Below, one piece after another: positions 51,542-60,148 of a DNA stretch of 64,000 bases; the first letter of the stretch is position 1, and every line of letters starts with the position of its first letter. The notes beneath the pieces are model-generated. The model saw only the letters and a list, made by a program, of their open reading frames with translations, ran no database searches and had not been told where the DNA came from. The translations under genes were made by a program, and so were the position numbers. This stretch comes from ZC4RG35 sp040878345 (lineage in GTDB: Bacteria; Actinomycetota; Acidimicrobiia; Spongiisociales; ZC4RG35), in contig JBBDML010000019.1 of NCBI GenBank assembly GCA_040878345.1, positions 34,097-98,096 of the forward strand, written 5' to 3'.

Positions 51542-52099
51542 ATGAAGATCACGCAGGAGTTCGTGGTGCCCCGGTCGCCCGACACCGTCTGGGAGTTCTT
51601 CCAGGACATGCAGTCGGTGGCTCAGTGCCTTCCCGGCGCCGAGCTGATGGGCCAGTCCGCCGATGGCAGCTATGAGGGAAGTCTCTCCGTCAAGCTGGGC
51701 CCGATGACCGCCATCTTCGAGGGGATCGCCACGGTCGTCCCCGACCCGGTGGCGAGGCGAGCCAGCATCGAGGGCAAAGGGGTCGACAAGAAGGGCGGGT
51801 CCCGGGGCCAGGTCAAGGTCGACTACCGCGTGATCCCAAGTGGCGCCGCCGACTCATCGGTCACCGTCGACGCCGATATCACCCTCTCAGGGCCTGCCGC
51901 CCAGTTCGGCCGCACCGGTCTGATCAACGAGATGTCCAAGCGGCTGATCGGGGACTTCGTCGCCTGTCTCGAGGCCAAGCTTGCCGCCCCCACCGAGGCC
52001 GAGGCCGACTCGATAAAGGCTCCCGAGGTGAGGGGCCTCTCGCTGTTTTTCTCCTCGTTGTGGGCGGCGATCAAACGCCTCTTCTCTCGTGGTGCATGA
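51542..52099 (+). CDS. CoxG-family SRPBCC protein
   Basis: About 185 aa. The SRPBCC domain opens QEFVVPRSPDTVWEFFQDMQ and has the CoxG pattern QCLPGAELM, YEGSLSVKLGPMTAIFEG and SVTVDADITLSGPAAQFGR. A hydrophobic, basic tail (LFFSSLWAAIKRLFSRG) suggests membrane attachment, as reported for CoxG proteins that bring menaquinone or tether aerobic CO dehydrogenase. AGAGGAGG precedes the ATG. No coxL/M/S genes lie in this window. The stop overlaps the cupredoxin ATG by four bases. Confidence 0.85.
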   Translation: MKITQEFVVPRSPDTVWEFFQDMQSVAQCLPGAELMGQSADGSYEGSLSVKLGPMTAIFEGIATVVPDPVARRASIEGKGVDKKGGSRGQVKVDYRVIPSGAADSSVTVDADITLSGPAAQFGRTGLINEMSKRLIGDFVACLEAKLAAPTEAEADSIKAPEVRGLSLFFSSLWAAIKRLFSRGA

Positions 52100-52470
52100 G
52101 GCGGTCGGTCATTGGGGCACTGGGCCTCATCACTCTCATGGTCTCCTGTGGCGGCGGTGAGGGGCCTAGTGAGATCGAGGGCCAGGACGTGGTGGTGAGG
52201 CTGTTCGACAACCGGTTCGAGTACACCGAGGTGCGGATACCGACCGGGGGCACGGTGACCTGGTTGGGTGCGGGCCGCAACCCACACAATGCGATGGCCG
52301 TCGACGGCTCCTGGTCCACCGAGACGGTGTTCGGGAGTCTCGAGCAACTCGACGGCGACGCTGCCGTCCTCACCTACGACCAGCCGGGCACCTTTCCGTT
52401 CTTCTGCACGCTCCATGGCAATTCCGAGGGGGCAGGGATGTCCGGGACACTCGTAGTCGGCGGTGGCTGA
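52096..52470 (+). CDS. Small cupredoxin (blue copper) lipoprotein
   Basis: About 124 aa. Lipoprotein signal ending in MVSC (Cys18), then a plastocyanin-like fold with the four expected type 1 copper ligands: His64 in NPHNAM, and Cys104, His107 and Met115 in FFCTLHGNSEGAGMSG. It should carry electrons outside the membrane. It is coupled to coxG by an ATGA overlap, and the next gene begins at the base after its stop. Confidence 0.88.
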   Translation: MRRSVIGALGLITLMVSCGGGEGPSEIEGQDVVVRLFDNRFEYTEVRIPTGGTVTWLGAGRNPHNAMAVDGSWSTETVFGSLEQLDGDAAVLTYDQPGTFPFFCTLHGNSEGAGMSGTLVVGGG

Positions 52471-54120
52471 ATGGCCGGCCGGTTACGCCACTGGCTCCTG
52501 GGGGGCAGCATGCTGCTCGCCTCATGTGCCGGGATCGACACCACACCGGCCTCACCGGCGGCCATGGGCGACCCGGCCACCGATGCCCCCGCCGAGTGGA
52601 CCGGGGTCACCAGACACGTCCCTTCCGAGTATCCGACCATCCAGGCGGCGGTGGACTCCGCCGACCCCGGGGACCTGGTGCTCATCGATCGAGGGGTCTA
52701 CCGGGAGGCGGTCGAAGTGGCCACCCCCGGCCTGACCCTGCGCGGTGTCGACCGCAACCAGGTGGTCATCGACGGCGAGTTCGAACGGGCCAACGGGGTG
52801 CAGGTGTTGTTCACCGACGGAGTCGTAGTCGAGAACCTCACCGCTATCAACCACACCGTCAACGGCTTCTTCTGGTACGGGGCCCGAGGTTTTCGCGGCT
52901 CCTATCTGACCGCGGTCAACAACGGTGATTACGGGATATACGCCTTCGACTCCGGAGACGGGCTGTTCGAGCACTCCTACGCATCGGGCTCGCCCGATGC
53001 CTCCTTCTATATCGGCCAGTGCAACCCCTGTGAGACGGTGCTCACCGAGTCCATCGGTGAGCACAGCGGTCTCGGCTACTCCGGGACCAATGCCTCCACC
53101 GACATGTACATCGTCAACTCGATTTTCCGGCACAACGGTGCAGGAATGGCTCCCAACACCCTCGACACGGAGCTACTGCCCCCGGCCCGCAACGTCGTGG
53201 TGGCCGGCAACCTGATCCACGACAACGGATACGGCGATTTCCCCCACAAGGGCGCCCAATGGACCACCCAGGGAAACGGGATCATCCTGGCCGGCGTCGA
53301 GGACTCCCTGATCACCCGGAATCGGATCTTCAACCATGCCCTCAACGGGATCCAGGTCACGGTCAACATCGATGCCAATGTCTGGATGACCAGCGGCAAC
53401 ACCGTCAGCGGGAATGTCATCGACGGCTCGGGGCTGGCCGACCTCACCATGACCGGCCCCACCCTCTCGGGGAACTGCTTCGAGGACAACGCCCACCATC
53501 GGACCATTCCCGCACTCCTCGAGGTCAGTCAACCCTGCCATGGGCTCAGATTCCCTGCTCTATACGAGCTTGGGTCGATCTCGGCCCTGTTCGGCCGGGT
53601 GGTCGAGATCGGTCTCGGGCTCGATGAGGAGGTGTCTTATCAGGACATGCCACACCCCGGTCCCCAGCCCCAGATGCCGGGTGGGGCCGATGCGCCGGTG
53701 AGACCGGCAGTAGACGTCTTTGCCAGCGCCCGACCCGACCTCGACGCGATCGAGGTCCCGGCGATGCCTGGCCAGTTGGAGATCACACAAGGGAAAGGGT
53801 TCGACATCATGGGTGTGACGTTCGCATCGACCATCGGAGGGTTCCTCGGGCTCTACGCCTACGTCCTCCCCCTGGTCCTCTATGCGGCATGGGTGGTGAT
53901 CGCCATCTGGGAGATCACCAAGCGCGAGGACGTGGGCAGGGGCGCCGGGGTGGGGTGGATCCTGGCCATCCTGGTGCTCCCGTTCGTCGGTGCGATCGCC
54001 TATTACGTGCTGGGCAAGAGCCAGATCCCGGCGGCCTACCGATGGGCCCTGCTCGCCGGTGGTATGGGCGCATATGTCCTGTTCCTGGTCATCGGCTTGC
54101 TGGTGGGGGGCGTCGTCTAG
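52471..54120 (+). CDS. Right-handed beta-helix lipoprotein with C-terminal PLDc_N-like membrane region
   Basis: A 549-aa protein. A lipoprotein signal ends in LLASC (Cys19). Residues 45-350 are a parallel beta-helix of the NosD/CASH type: YPTIQAAVDSADPGDLVLID, then repeated N-G-I/Y-G-I turns such as NNGDYGIYAFDSGDG and NGIQVTVNID. Residues 350-440 are a Pro-rich linker. The end has two or three helices with a PLDc_N pattern (VVIAIWEITKREDVGRGAGV and LAILVLPFVGAIAYYVLGKS). NosD-like proteins help copper loading of nitrous-oxide reductase; here the neighbour is a blue copper protein. The function is not established. Confidence 0.82.
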   Translation: MAGRLRHWLLGGSMLLASCAGIDTTPASPAAMGDPATDAPAEWTGVTRHVPSEYPTIQAAVDSADPGDLVLIDRGVYREAVEVATPGLTLRGVDRNQVVIDGEFERANGVQVLFTDGVVVENLTAINHTVNGFFWYGARGFRGSYLTAVNNGDYGIYAFDSGDGLFEHSYASGSPDASFYIGQCNPCETVLTESIGEHSGLGYSGTNASTDMYIVNSIFRHNGAGMAPNTLDTELLPPARNVVVAGNLIHDNGYGDFPHKGAQWTTQGNGIILAGVEDSLITRNRIFNHALNGIQVTVNIDANVWMTSGNTVSGNVIDGSGLADLTMTGPTLSGNCFEDNAHHRTIPALLEVSQPCHGLRFPALYELGSISALFGRVVEIGLGLDEEVSYQDMPHPGPQPQMPGGADAPVRPAVDVFASARPDLDAIEVPAMPGQLEITQGKGFDIMGVTFASTIGGFLGLYAYVLPLVLYAAWVVIAIWEITKREDVGRGAGVGWILAILVLPFVGAIAYYVLGKSQIPAAYRWALLAGGMGAYVLFLVIGLLVGGVV

Positions 54121-54140
54121 CCGATGCCGGCTCCGGGCGA

Positions 54141-54542
54141 TCACGGCGGGGCGAGCATCACCTCTTCTTCGAGGAGGCGGCGAATCCGCCAGGCACGAAC
54201 TTCGGGCTCGCCGCGTAGACCGACCACCAGATAGACCCACTCGGGGTCCAGCGCCCCGGCGAGGTCATGGCCCGAGGGCTCAGCGCGACCACCGGGATGG
54301 GAGTGGAAAGACCCGCCCAAGGACCAGCCCCGCCCGGTGGCCTCGGCCAGGGCGGCGTAGTGCTCCTCCGGGGGGACGGTGAAGCTCCTCGGGGACCGGT
54401 CGGCGTTGGCGGTCGGGTACACCTCGACCACCCGGTGGCCGTCGACGGCGTACAGCCCGCATCCCTCGTTGGGAAGGGCGTCGAGGCAGTGGCCAACCAT
54501 CACCTCGCGGAGCCCGTCGGCCAGGTGGAGGGTTTCAGCCAA
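54141..54542 (-). CDS. JAMM/MPN+ metallopeptidase (Mec-like)
   Basis: About 133 aa. The JAMM site is complete: Glu26 in LPNEGCGLY and HxHx7Sx2D as His80, His82, Ser90, Asp93 (SFHSHPGGRAEPSGHDL). It matches the small prokaryotic JAMM peptidases such as mycobacterial Mec, which frees cysteine from the sulfur carrier CysO. I take TTG 54542, which overlaps the rhodanese-MoeB stop by eight bases and gives the family N-terminus; an ATG at 54620 lies deep inside the upstream gene. It is third in the run aceE-moeB-JAMM. Confidence 0.88.
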   Translation of the reverse strand: MAETLHLADGLREVMVGHCLDALPNEGCGLYAVDGHRVVEVYPTANADRSPRSFTVPPEEHYAALAEATGRGWSLGGSFHSHPGGRAEPSGHDLAGALDPEWVYLVVGLRGEPEVRAWRIRRLLEEEVMLAPP

Positions 54543-55686
54543 CCGGGCGGCAGGTCTGGTCGTAGTCCACCAAGGTCGGGGGACGGTGCGGGTCGGAGCA
54601 AGCCGGGCATTGCGGGTCACGGCTGATCGGGAGGCTGGTGAAGGCCTGCTCGAGGGCGTCGTAGATCAGGAGACGGCCCTTAAGTGTGGTCCCTATCCCC
54701 AGAAGCAGCTTGATCGCTTCCATGGCCTGGATGGTCCCGATCACACCGGGGAGGACTCCCAGCACCCCCGCCTCGGCACACGATGCTGAGAGCTCAGGTG
54801 GCGGGGGAAGCGGGTGGAGACAGCGGTAGCAGGGGCCCTGGTAGGGGATGAACACACTGGCCTGGCCCTCGAACCGGAAGATGGAACCGTGCACCGAGGG
54901 CACCGAGAGACGGAGGCAGGCGTCGTTGACCAGGTATCGGGTGGGGAAGTTGTCGCCCCCGTCGATGACCAGGTCGTAGCCGGAGATGATGGAGATGGCG
55001 TTGGCCGCGCCGAGACGCTCATGATGGGTCTCAACCTTGATGTCGGGGTTGAGCCCCATCAGGGTCTCCCGGGCCGAGTCCACCTTGGGGCGGCCGATCC
55101 GGTCGATGCTGTGGATCACCTGCCTCTGCAGATTGGATGAGTCGACCACGTCGTCGTCGACGACACCGATGGTCCCGACCCCCGCCGCCGCCAGGTACAG
55201 CGCCACCGGTGATCCCAGGCCCCCGGCGCCGATGATCAGTGCCTTCGACCCGAGAAGGCGGATCTGCCCGGTCTCCCCCACCTCGGGGAGCCGAAGGTGG
55301 CGGGCGTACCGGCTTCGCTGGTCGCTGGTCAACCCACCGGGGTCGCCCCAGGGGTGGCCCTCTCTCTTCCACGCCTCGAACCCGCCGGACATCGAGCAAG
55401 CCCGATAGCCCATCGATACCAGGGTGAGTGCGGCAAGTGCCGATCGAGATCCGCCCGAGCAGTAAAGGACAAGGTCGGTGTCGGTCGAGGGAACGATTGA
55501 AGCGATCTCCCGCTCGAGCACGCCCCGTGGGATCAGGCGCGCCCCGGGGACGGCTCCCTGACGGTGCTCGTCGGGCTCCCTGACATCGATCACCACCACC
55601 TTTCCCAGCCGCTCCAGCACCTGGGCGGGGGTCACCTCGGTGATGCTCGACCGGGCCTTCTCGACCAGATCCCGGTAGGTCGCCAT
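54535..55686 (-). CDS. moeB: Rhodanese-MoeB/ThiF fusion, sulfur-carrier adenylyltransferase
   Basis: About 383 aa. Residues 1-105 are a rhodanese domain (VVVIDVREPDEHRQG, active Cys76 in LYCSGGSRS). Residues 115-370 are an E1-like domain: SRYARHLRLPEVGETGQIRL, nucleotide loop IIGAGGLGSPVALYLAAAG, DDDVVDSSNLQRQ, VIDGGDNFPTRYLVND, the zinc cysteines CYRC and CPAC, and CAEAGVLGVLPGVIG. In MoeZ/MOCS3 the rhodanese is C-terminal; here it is first. The enzyme should activate and thiocarboxylate a ubiquitin-like sulfur carrier (MoaD, ThiS or CysO), but no carrier gene adjoins. Its start overlaps the aceE stop by one base. Confidence 0.9.
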   Translation of the reverse strand: MATYRDLVEKARSSITEVTPAQVLERLGKVVVIDVREPDEHRQGAVPGARLIPRGVLEREIASIVPSTDTDLVLYCSGGSRSALAALTLVSMGYRACSMSGGFEAWKREGHPWGDPGGLTSDQRSRYARHLRLPEVGETGQIRLLGSKALIIGAGGLGSPVALYLAAAGVGTIGVVDDDVVDSSNLQRQVIHSIDRIGRPKVDSARETLMGLNPDIKVETHHERLGAANAISIISGYDLVIDGGDNFPTRYLVNDACLRLSVPSVHGSIFRFEGQASVFIPYQGPCYRCLHPLPPPPELSASCAEAGVLGVLPGVIGTIQAMEAIKLLLGIGTTLKGRLLIYDALEQAFTSLPISRDPQCPACSDPHRPPTLVDYDQTCRPVG

Positions 55687-58415
55687 CAATGAGCCCGCGC
55701 CGGGTTGATGGTCTCGGGATCGATGTCGTAACGCTTGAAGGCGTCCTCGACGATGGAGACCTCGACACGGCCCTCGTCTGCCAGCGCCGACAGGGAGGCT
55801 GCCACCACGTGGCCGGTGTCGGTCTCGAAGAAGCGGCGCAGGTTCTGGCGCGAGTCGGATCGGCCGTATCCATCTGTTCCCAGAACAACGAACCGGCCCG
55901 GCACCCATCTTCCGATCTGGTCGGGGACCATCTTCATGAAGTCGGTGACGGCCACGGTGGGGCCATCGGCCGAGGAGAGGAGGCGGGTGACGAGCGGTGT
56001 GCGCTTCGCCTCCCCCGGGTGCAGGCGATTCCATCTCTCGACGTCGAGCGCCTCCTCCCTGAGGAGCTTGTAGGAGGTGGCTGACCACAGCTCGGCCCCC
56101 ACCCCGTAATGCTCGGCCAGGTCGTCGGTGGCCTGACGGGCCGCCAGGTTGGCCGATCCCGAGAAGAGGATCTTGAGATCGGTGGCGGTCCCTTCTGGCG
56201 CCGGGGCCCAAAGGTAGAGACCATCGGCGATCCCACGCCCCACCCCGTCTGGCCTGGGCGGTTGGCGGTAGTTCTCGTTGTAGAGGGTGAGGTAGTAGAA
56301 GACGTCGTCGGGCTCGGGGCCATACATCCTCTTGATCCCCTCCTCGATAATGGTCCCCACTTCGTAGGCGAATGCCGGGTCGTAGGCCTGGCACACCGGG
56401 ACCGTGCTCGCCAGCACGAGGCTATGCCCGTCCTGATGTTGCAGACCCTCGCCCGCCAAGGTGGTCCTCCCCGCGGTAGCCCCCAGCAGGAACCCCTTGG
56501 CCCGAGCGTCGCCGGCGGCCCAGATCAGGTCTCCCACCCGTTGGAACCCGAACATCGAGTAGAAGATGAAGAAGGGCACCATAGGCACTCCCCGCGTCGA
56601 GTACGAGGTGGCGGCGGCGATCCAGGAGGCCATCGAGCCAGCCTCGGTGATCCCCTCCTCGAGGATCTGCCCGTCCTGGGACTCGCTGTAGGACAGGAGC
56701 ATGGAGGCGTCGACCGGCTCGTAGAGCTGGCCCTTGGGGGCGTAGATCTTGAGCTCACGGAACAACGAGTCCATCCCGAAGGTCCTGGCCTCGTCGGGGA
56801 CGATGGGGACCACATGGCGCCCGAAGGCCTCGACCCTGCTCAGGTTGCGCACCAGCCGGGTGAAGGCAGAGGTGGTGGAGGCCTCGACTTTTTCCGACCC
56901 GGCGTAGATCTCGGCAAAGGCCACGGCTGAGGGAGGTCTGATCGGGCTAAAACCCTTGACCAGGCGTTGGGGCATCGGGCCACCGAGGTCCTGACGATGC
57001 GACATCAGGTACTCGTGCTCGGGGGTGCCCGGACCAGGCCGGAAGTAGGGGGGCTCTTTGTCACCCTCCAGCGCCTCAGCCGGTATCTCCGCCTCCAGCT
57101 CGAGCCGGTCGCGGAGACCGAGCAGCTGCTTGTTGGTCATCTCCTTGATTTGATGGGTGGCGTTGCGGCCTTCGATGTCGGGGCCGAGAGTCCATCCCTT
57201 GATGGTCTTGGCCAGGATCACGGTGGGCTTGCCATTGTCGAGGTCTCGGGCCACCTCGTAGGCGGCGTACACCTTTCGGAAATCGAGACCGCCCCGGCGC
57301 AGGGCCCAGATCTGGGTGTCGGTCCAGTCGGCCACCATCTCCTTGGTCCTGGGGTCCTTTCCAAAGAAGTGCTCCCGTACGAAGGCACCGTCCTCCGCCT
57401 TGTAACGCTGGTACTCCCCGTCGACGGTCGACCCCATGACGTTGATCAATGCCCCCTCGTTGTCGCGGGCCAGCAGCTCGTCCCACCCACTTCCCCATAT
57501 CACCTTGATCACATTCCACCCGGCCCCCCGGAATCCGGCCTCGAGCTCGGTGATGATCTGCCCATTGCCGCGAACCGGCCCATCGAGACGTTGCAGGTTG
57601 CAGTTGACCACCCAGATCAGGTTGTCGAGCCCTTCCCGGGCCGCCAGTGAGATAGCGCCCAGCGTCTCGGGCTCGTCGACTTCCCCGTCGCCCACGAAGC
57701 ACCAGACGTCGGACTGGGAGGTGTCGTCGAGGCCACGATGCTCCAGGTACCGGTTGAAGCGGGCGTGATAGATGGAGTTGATCGGTCCCAGCCCCATCGA
57801 CACGGTCGGGAACTCCCAGAACTCGGGCATCAGCCGGGGATGGGGGTAGGAGGAGAGGCCGTGACCGCCGATCTCGAAACGGAAGTTGTCGAGATGGGTC
57901 TCGTCGAGCCGGCCCTCCAGGAAGGCTCGGGCGTATATCCCCGGAGCGGCATGGCCCTGGAAGTAGACGTGGTCACCGCCACCGGGGGCCTCACGGCCAC
58001 GGAAGAAGTGGTTGAAGCCCACCTCGTAGAGAGTGGCGGAGGAGGCGTAGGTGGAGAGATGCCCGCCGATGCCTTTTTCACGGTGGTTTGCCTTGACCAC
58101 CATCACCGCCGCGTTCCATCGGACGAAGCGGCGGATTCGGCGCTCGATATGGGGGTCGCCGGGGAACTCGGGCTGATCATCCAGGGGGATGGTGTTGACA
58201 TAGGGTGTGGTCACCGCCCCGGGGATCCCGAGGCTCTTCTCATGCGCTCGCTCCAGGAGCTTGGCCACCAGGTACCTGGCCCTCACCGAGCCCTGTTGGT
58301 CGGCCACCGAATCGAGGGAGTCGAGCCACTCCTGGGTCTCGATGGGGTCGGTGTCGGGGAGTTGGTTGATGAACTCGTCACCGATGGTCTCTTTGAGGTC
58401 ACCCGGCATCAGCAC
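55686..58415 (-). CDS. aceE: Pyruvate dehydrogenase E1 component, homodimeric
   Basis: A 909-aa full-length AceE. Blocks in order: DPIETQEWLDSLDSV, GIGGHLSTYASSATLYEVGF, HVYFQGHAAPGIYARAFLEG, the thiamine-diphosphate motif GDGEVDEP ... NLIWVVNCNLQRLDGPVRGN, then MDSLFRELKIYAPKGQLYEP, EGLQHQDGHS and the C-terminal LGTDGYGRSD. It decarboxylates pyruvate and feeds acetyl groups to the E2 lipoyl arm. E2 and E3 genes are not in the window. Next to it run the rhodanese-MoeB and JAMM genes on the same strand with overlaps, an unusual partnership. Confidence 0.96.
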   Translation of the reverse strand: MLMPGDLKETIGDEFINQLPDTDPIETQEWLDSLDSVADQQGSVRARYLVAKLLERAHEKSLGIPGAVTTPYVNTIPLDDQPEFPGDPHIERRIRRFVRWNAAVMVVKANHREKGIGGHLSTYASSATLYEVGFNHFFRGREAPGGGDHVYFQGHAAPGIYARAFLEGRLDETHLDNFRFEIGGHGLSSYPHPRLMPEFWEFPTVSMGLGPINSIYHARFNRYLEHRGLDDTSQSDVWCFVGDGEVDEPETLGAISLAAREGLDNLIWVVNCNLQRLDGPVRGNGQIITELEAGFRGAGWNVIKVIWGSGWDELLARDNEGALINVMGSTVDGEYQRYKAEDGAFVREHFFGKDPRTKEMVADWTDTQIWALRRGGLDFRKVYAAYEVARDLDNGKPTVILAKTIKGWTLGPDIEGRNATHQIKEMTNKQLLGLRDRLELEAEIPAEALEGDKEPPYFRPGPGTPEHEYLMSHRQDLGGPMPQRLVKGFSPIRPPSAVAFAEIYAGSEKVEASTTSAFTRLVRNLSRVEAFGRHVVPIVPDEARTFGMDSLFRELKIYAPKGQLYEPVDASMLLSYSESQDGQILEEGITEAGSMASWIAAATSYSTRGVPMVPFFIFYSMFGFQRVGDLIWAAGDARAKGFLLGATAGRTTLAGEGLQHQDGHSLVLASTVPVCQAYDPAFAYEVGTIIEEGIKRMYGPEPDDVFYYLTLYNENYRQPPRPDGVGRGIADGLYLWAPAPEGTATDLKILFSGSANLAARQATDDLAEHYGVGAELWSATSYKLLREEALDVERWNRLHPGEAKRTPLVTRLLSSADGPTVAVTDFMKMVPDQIGRWVPGRFVVLGTDGYGRSDSRQNLRRFFETDTGHVVAASLSALADEGRVEVSIVEDAFKRYDIDPETINPARAH

Positions 58416-58497
58416 AGGTTAGTGAGGCGTCGATTTGGCATAGCGGGGTCAGTTTGAACCCGGCTCTACCCGAGTTCCAGCTGTTAGCCCTAGAGCG

Positions 58498-58998
58498 TCA
58501 GCCTTTCGGTGGGAGCGGTGGGCCAACGAACTCTTGGGAGTGGCGGCGGCCGATCTCCATTACCTCTTGCTTGTCGAGGAACTGCTCATCGGCGGGCGGC
58601 AGCCCAAGAGACCGGGCCGGCTTCCCAGCCTCGCGGAAGAACGCTTCAACACCGGAAGGCCCGAAGAACAAGAGCAGACGGGCTTCCTCCGAATCGACCC
58701 GGAACGCATGCGGGACGTTGCGAGGTCCATAGACCAACGAGCCAGTTACCGCCTCGATCACATCCTCACCATGCTGGACACGAACCTCGCCGGAGAGGAC
58801 CACAAAGAACTCGTCCTCCTCTCTATGGATATGGAGCGGTGAGGCGAATCCTTTTGGCGCCAACAGCTCCATCGCGGCGAAGCGCCCCTCCGTTTGGTCC
58901 CCGGTCGCCTTGAGAAGGCCCAATCCACCGTTGAACCACACCGCCTCGCCCTCACCAGGCCCCAGTCCGTAGCCACCCTTTGTTTGTGGAAGCGACAT
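58498..58998 (-). CDS. Cupin-domain protein
   Basis: About 166 aa. A single cupin barrel is seen: motif 1 SPLHIHREEDEFFVVLSGEV (His, His and Glu ligands) and motif 2 YGPRNVPHAFRVDSEEARLL (His ligand). An N-terminal strand WFNGGLGLLKATGDQTEG and a C-terminal helical part with DKQEVMEIGRRHSQEF complete it. It resembles quercetin-dioxygenase-like cupins, but no substrate can be given. AAGGAG lies at good spacing before ATG 58998; the frame upstream of that is unlikely. It is transcribed alone. Confidence 0.85.
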   Translation of the reverse strand: MSLPQTKGGYGLGPGEGEAVWFNGGLGLLKATGDQTEGRFAAMELLAPKGFASPLHIHREEDEFFVVLSGEVRVQHGEDVIEAVTGSLVYGPRNVPHAFRVDSEEARLLLFFGPSGVEAFFREAGKPARSLGLPPADEQFLDKQEVMEIGRRHSQEFVGPPLPPKG

Positions 58999-59213
58999 CG
59001 CCACTCCTTTCAGCGCTCGGTCACGTCGATCTGCATGACCGGGAGTGACACTCGTGTCGCCTCCTACGCTACACATCGACGGATTCATCAGCGACGCGCC
59101 GTCGCTTGACTCCGGAGGCTTGATCGCTTTGGCATGCACCATGCGCAGGGTTAGATCAAGGGACACGGTGATTCAAACCGACCCGCTCATCGATTTGGAA
59201 AACCGGCGTCGGC

Positions 59214-60092
59214 TCAAGCCGTCGACTGGAGGCGGCGGCCCAGCCATGGGAGGGTGGTCTCGAGGAACCGGACCGGGGCATCCAGCTGTGGGGTGTGGCC
59301 GGTGTCCTCCATCTGGGTCAGCTCCCAGTCGGGTCGCAATGAGCACATCCACTCCACGGAGGTTGGGGACACGATGCGGTCGGCGACACCCTGGATCACC
59401 AGGGTTGGCGCGGTGATGTCCCTGATCATGGCCACGAACCGGGAGGGCCGGGCCCAGTATGCGGCTATGGACCGGGCGGTGGCCGGTACCGCCTCGGCAG
59501 CCCAGGGGAGCTTCGACCTGGTGGCGGTCGACCGGACCAGTGCCTCGACTACTTCCATCGGGATCCGGCCCGGTTTGTGGGTGACCGACTGGAGGGTCAG
59601 CTTGACCAGCTGCTCTGGGGTGTAGGTCGACCAGAAGTGACGCGAGACCGCCGAGCCCAGTAGGGGGGCGGCCTGGACCGCCAGCCGCCGTGCGGTGGGC
59701 CAATGAATCCGGGGATCGGGGAGCCTAGGTGGTGTCGCCGGGGACACCAGGATCAACCCACTGACCAGTTCGGGGTGCCGCGCCGCCACCATCTCGGAGA
59801 GCAGGCCCCCCATCGAGTTGCCGACCAGGGTGACCGGCTCACCCAACGCGGCGACGAACTCGCCGAGGGCCTCGCCGTGAGTCTCGATCCCCCAGTCCCT
59901 TGTTGGGGGTGACAGGCCATAGCCGGGGAGGTCGATGGCGAGGGTCCGGCCCAGACCGGCGAAGGCTGGTCCGACTGCATCCCAGTTGGCGATGGAGCCA
60001 CCCAGGCCGTGGACCAGGACGATGGCGGGCCTGCTGCCCCCATACTCCCTCCAGTGGATGGGACCAACCGGTGTCTGTCGGTACTGACCCAC
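59214..60092 (-). CDS. Alpha/beta-fold hydrolase
   Basis: A 292-aa hydrolase. The oxyanion block LVHGLGGSIANWDAVGPAF, the nucleophile elbow LVGNSMGGLLS (Ser), the acid in VIQGVADRIVSP (Asp) and the base in EDTGHTPQLDAP (His) are complete. It resembles hydrolases of the meta-cleavage or epoxide type, but the substrate is open. The 215 bases between it and the cupin hold no gene I can support. It is divergent from the ABC exporter operon over 56 bases. Confidence 0.87.
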   Translation of the reverse strand: MGQYRQTPVGPIHWREYGGSRPAIVLVHGLGGSIANWDAVGPAFAGLGRTLAIDLPGYGLSPPTRDWGIETHGEALGEFVAALGEPVTLVGNSMGGLLSEMVAARHPELVSGLILVSPATPPRLPDPRIHWPTARRLAVQAAPLLGSAVSRHFWSTYTPEQLVKLTLQSVTHKPGRIPMEVVEALVRSTATRSKLPWAAEAVPATARSIAAYWARPSRFVAMIRDITAPTLVIQGVADRIVSPTSVEWMCSLRPDWELTQMEDTGHTPQLDAPVRFLETTLPWLGRRLQSTA

Positions 60093-60148
60093 CCTCCGAG
60101 GCTACCGGGTCCGATGGGGCTATATGCTGGCCGGGATGTGAGCAAGCT

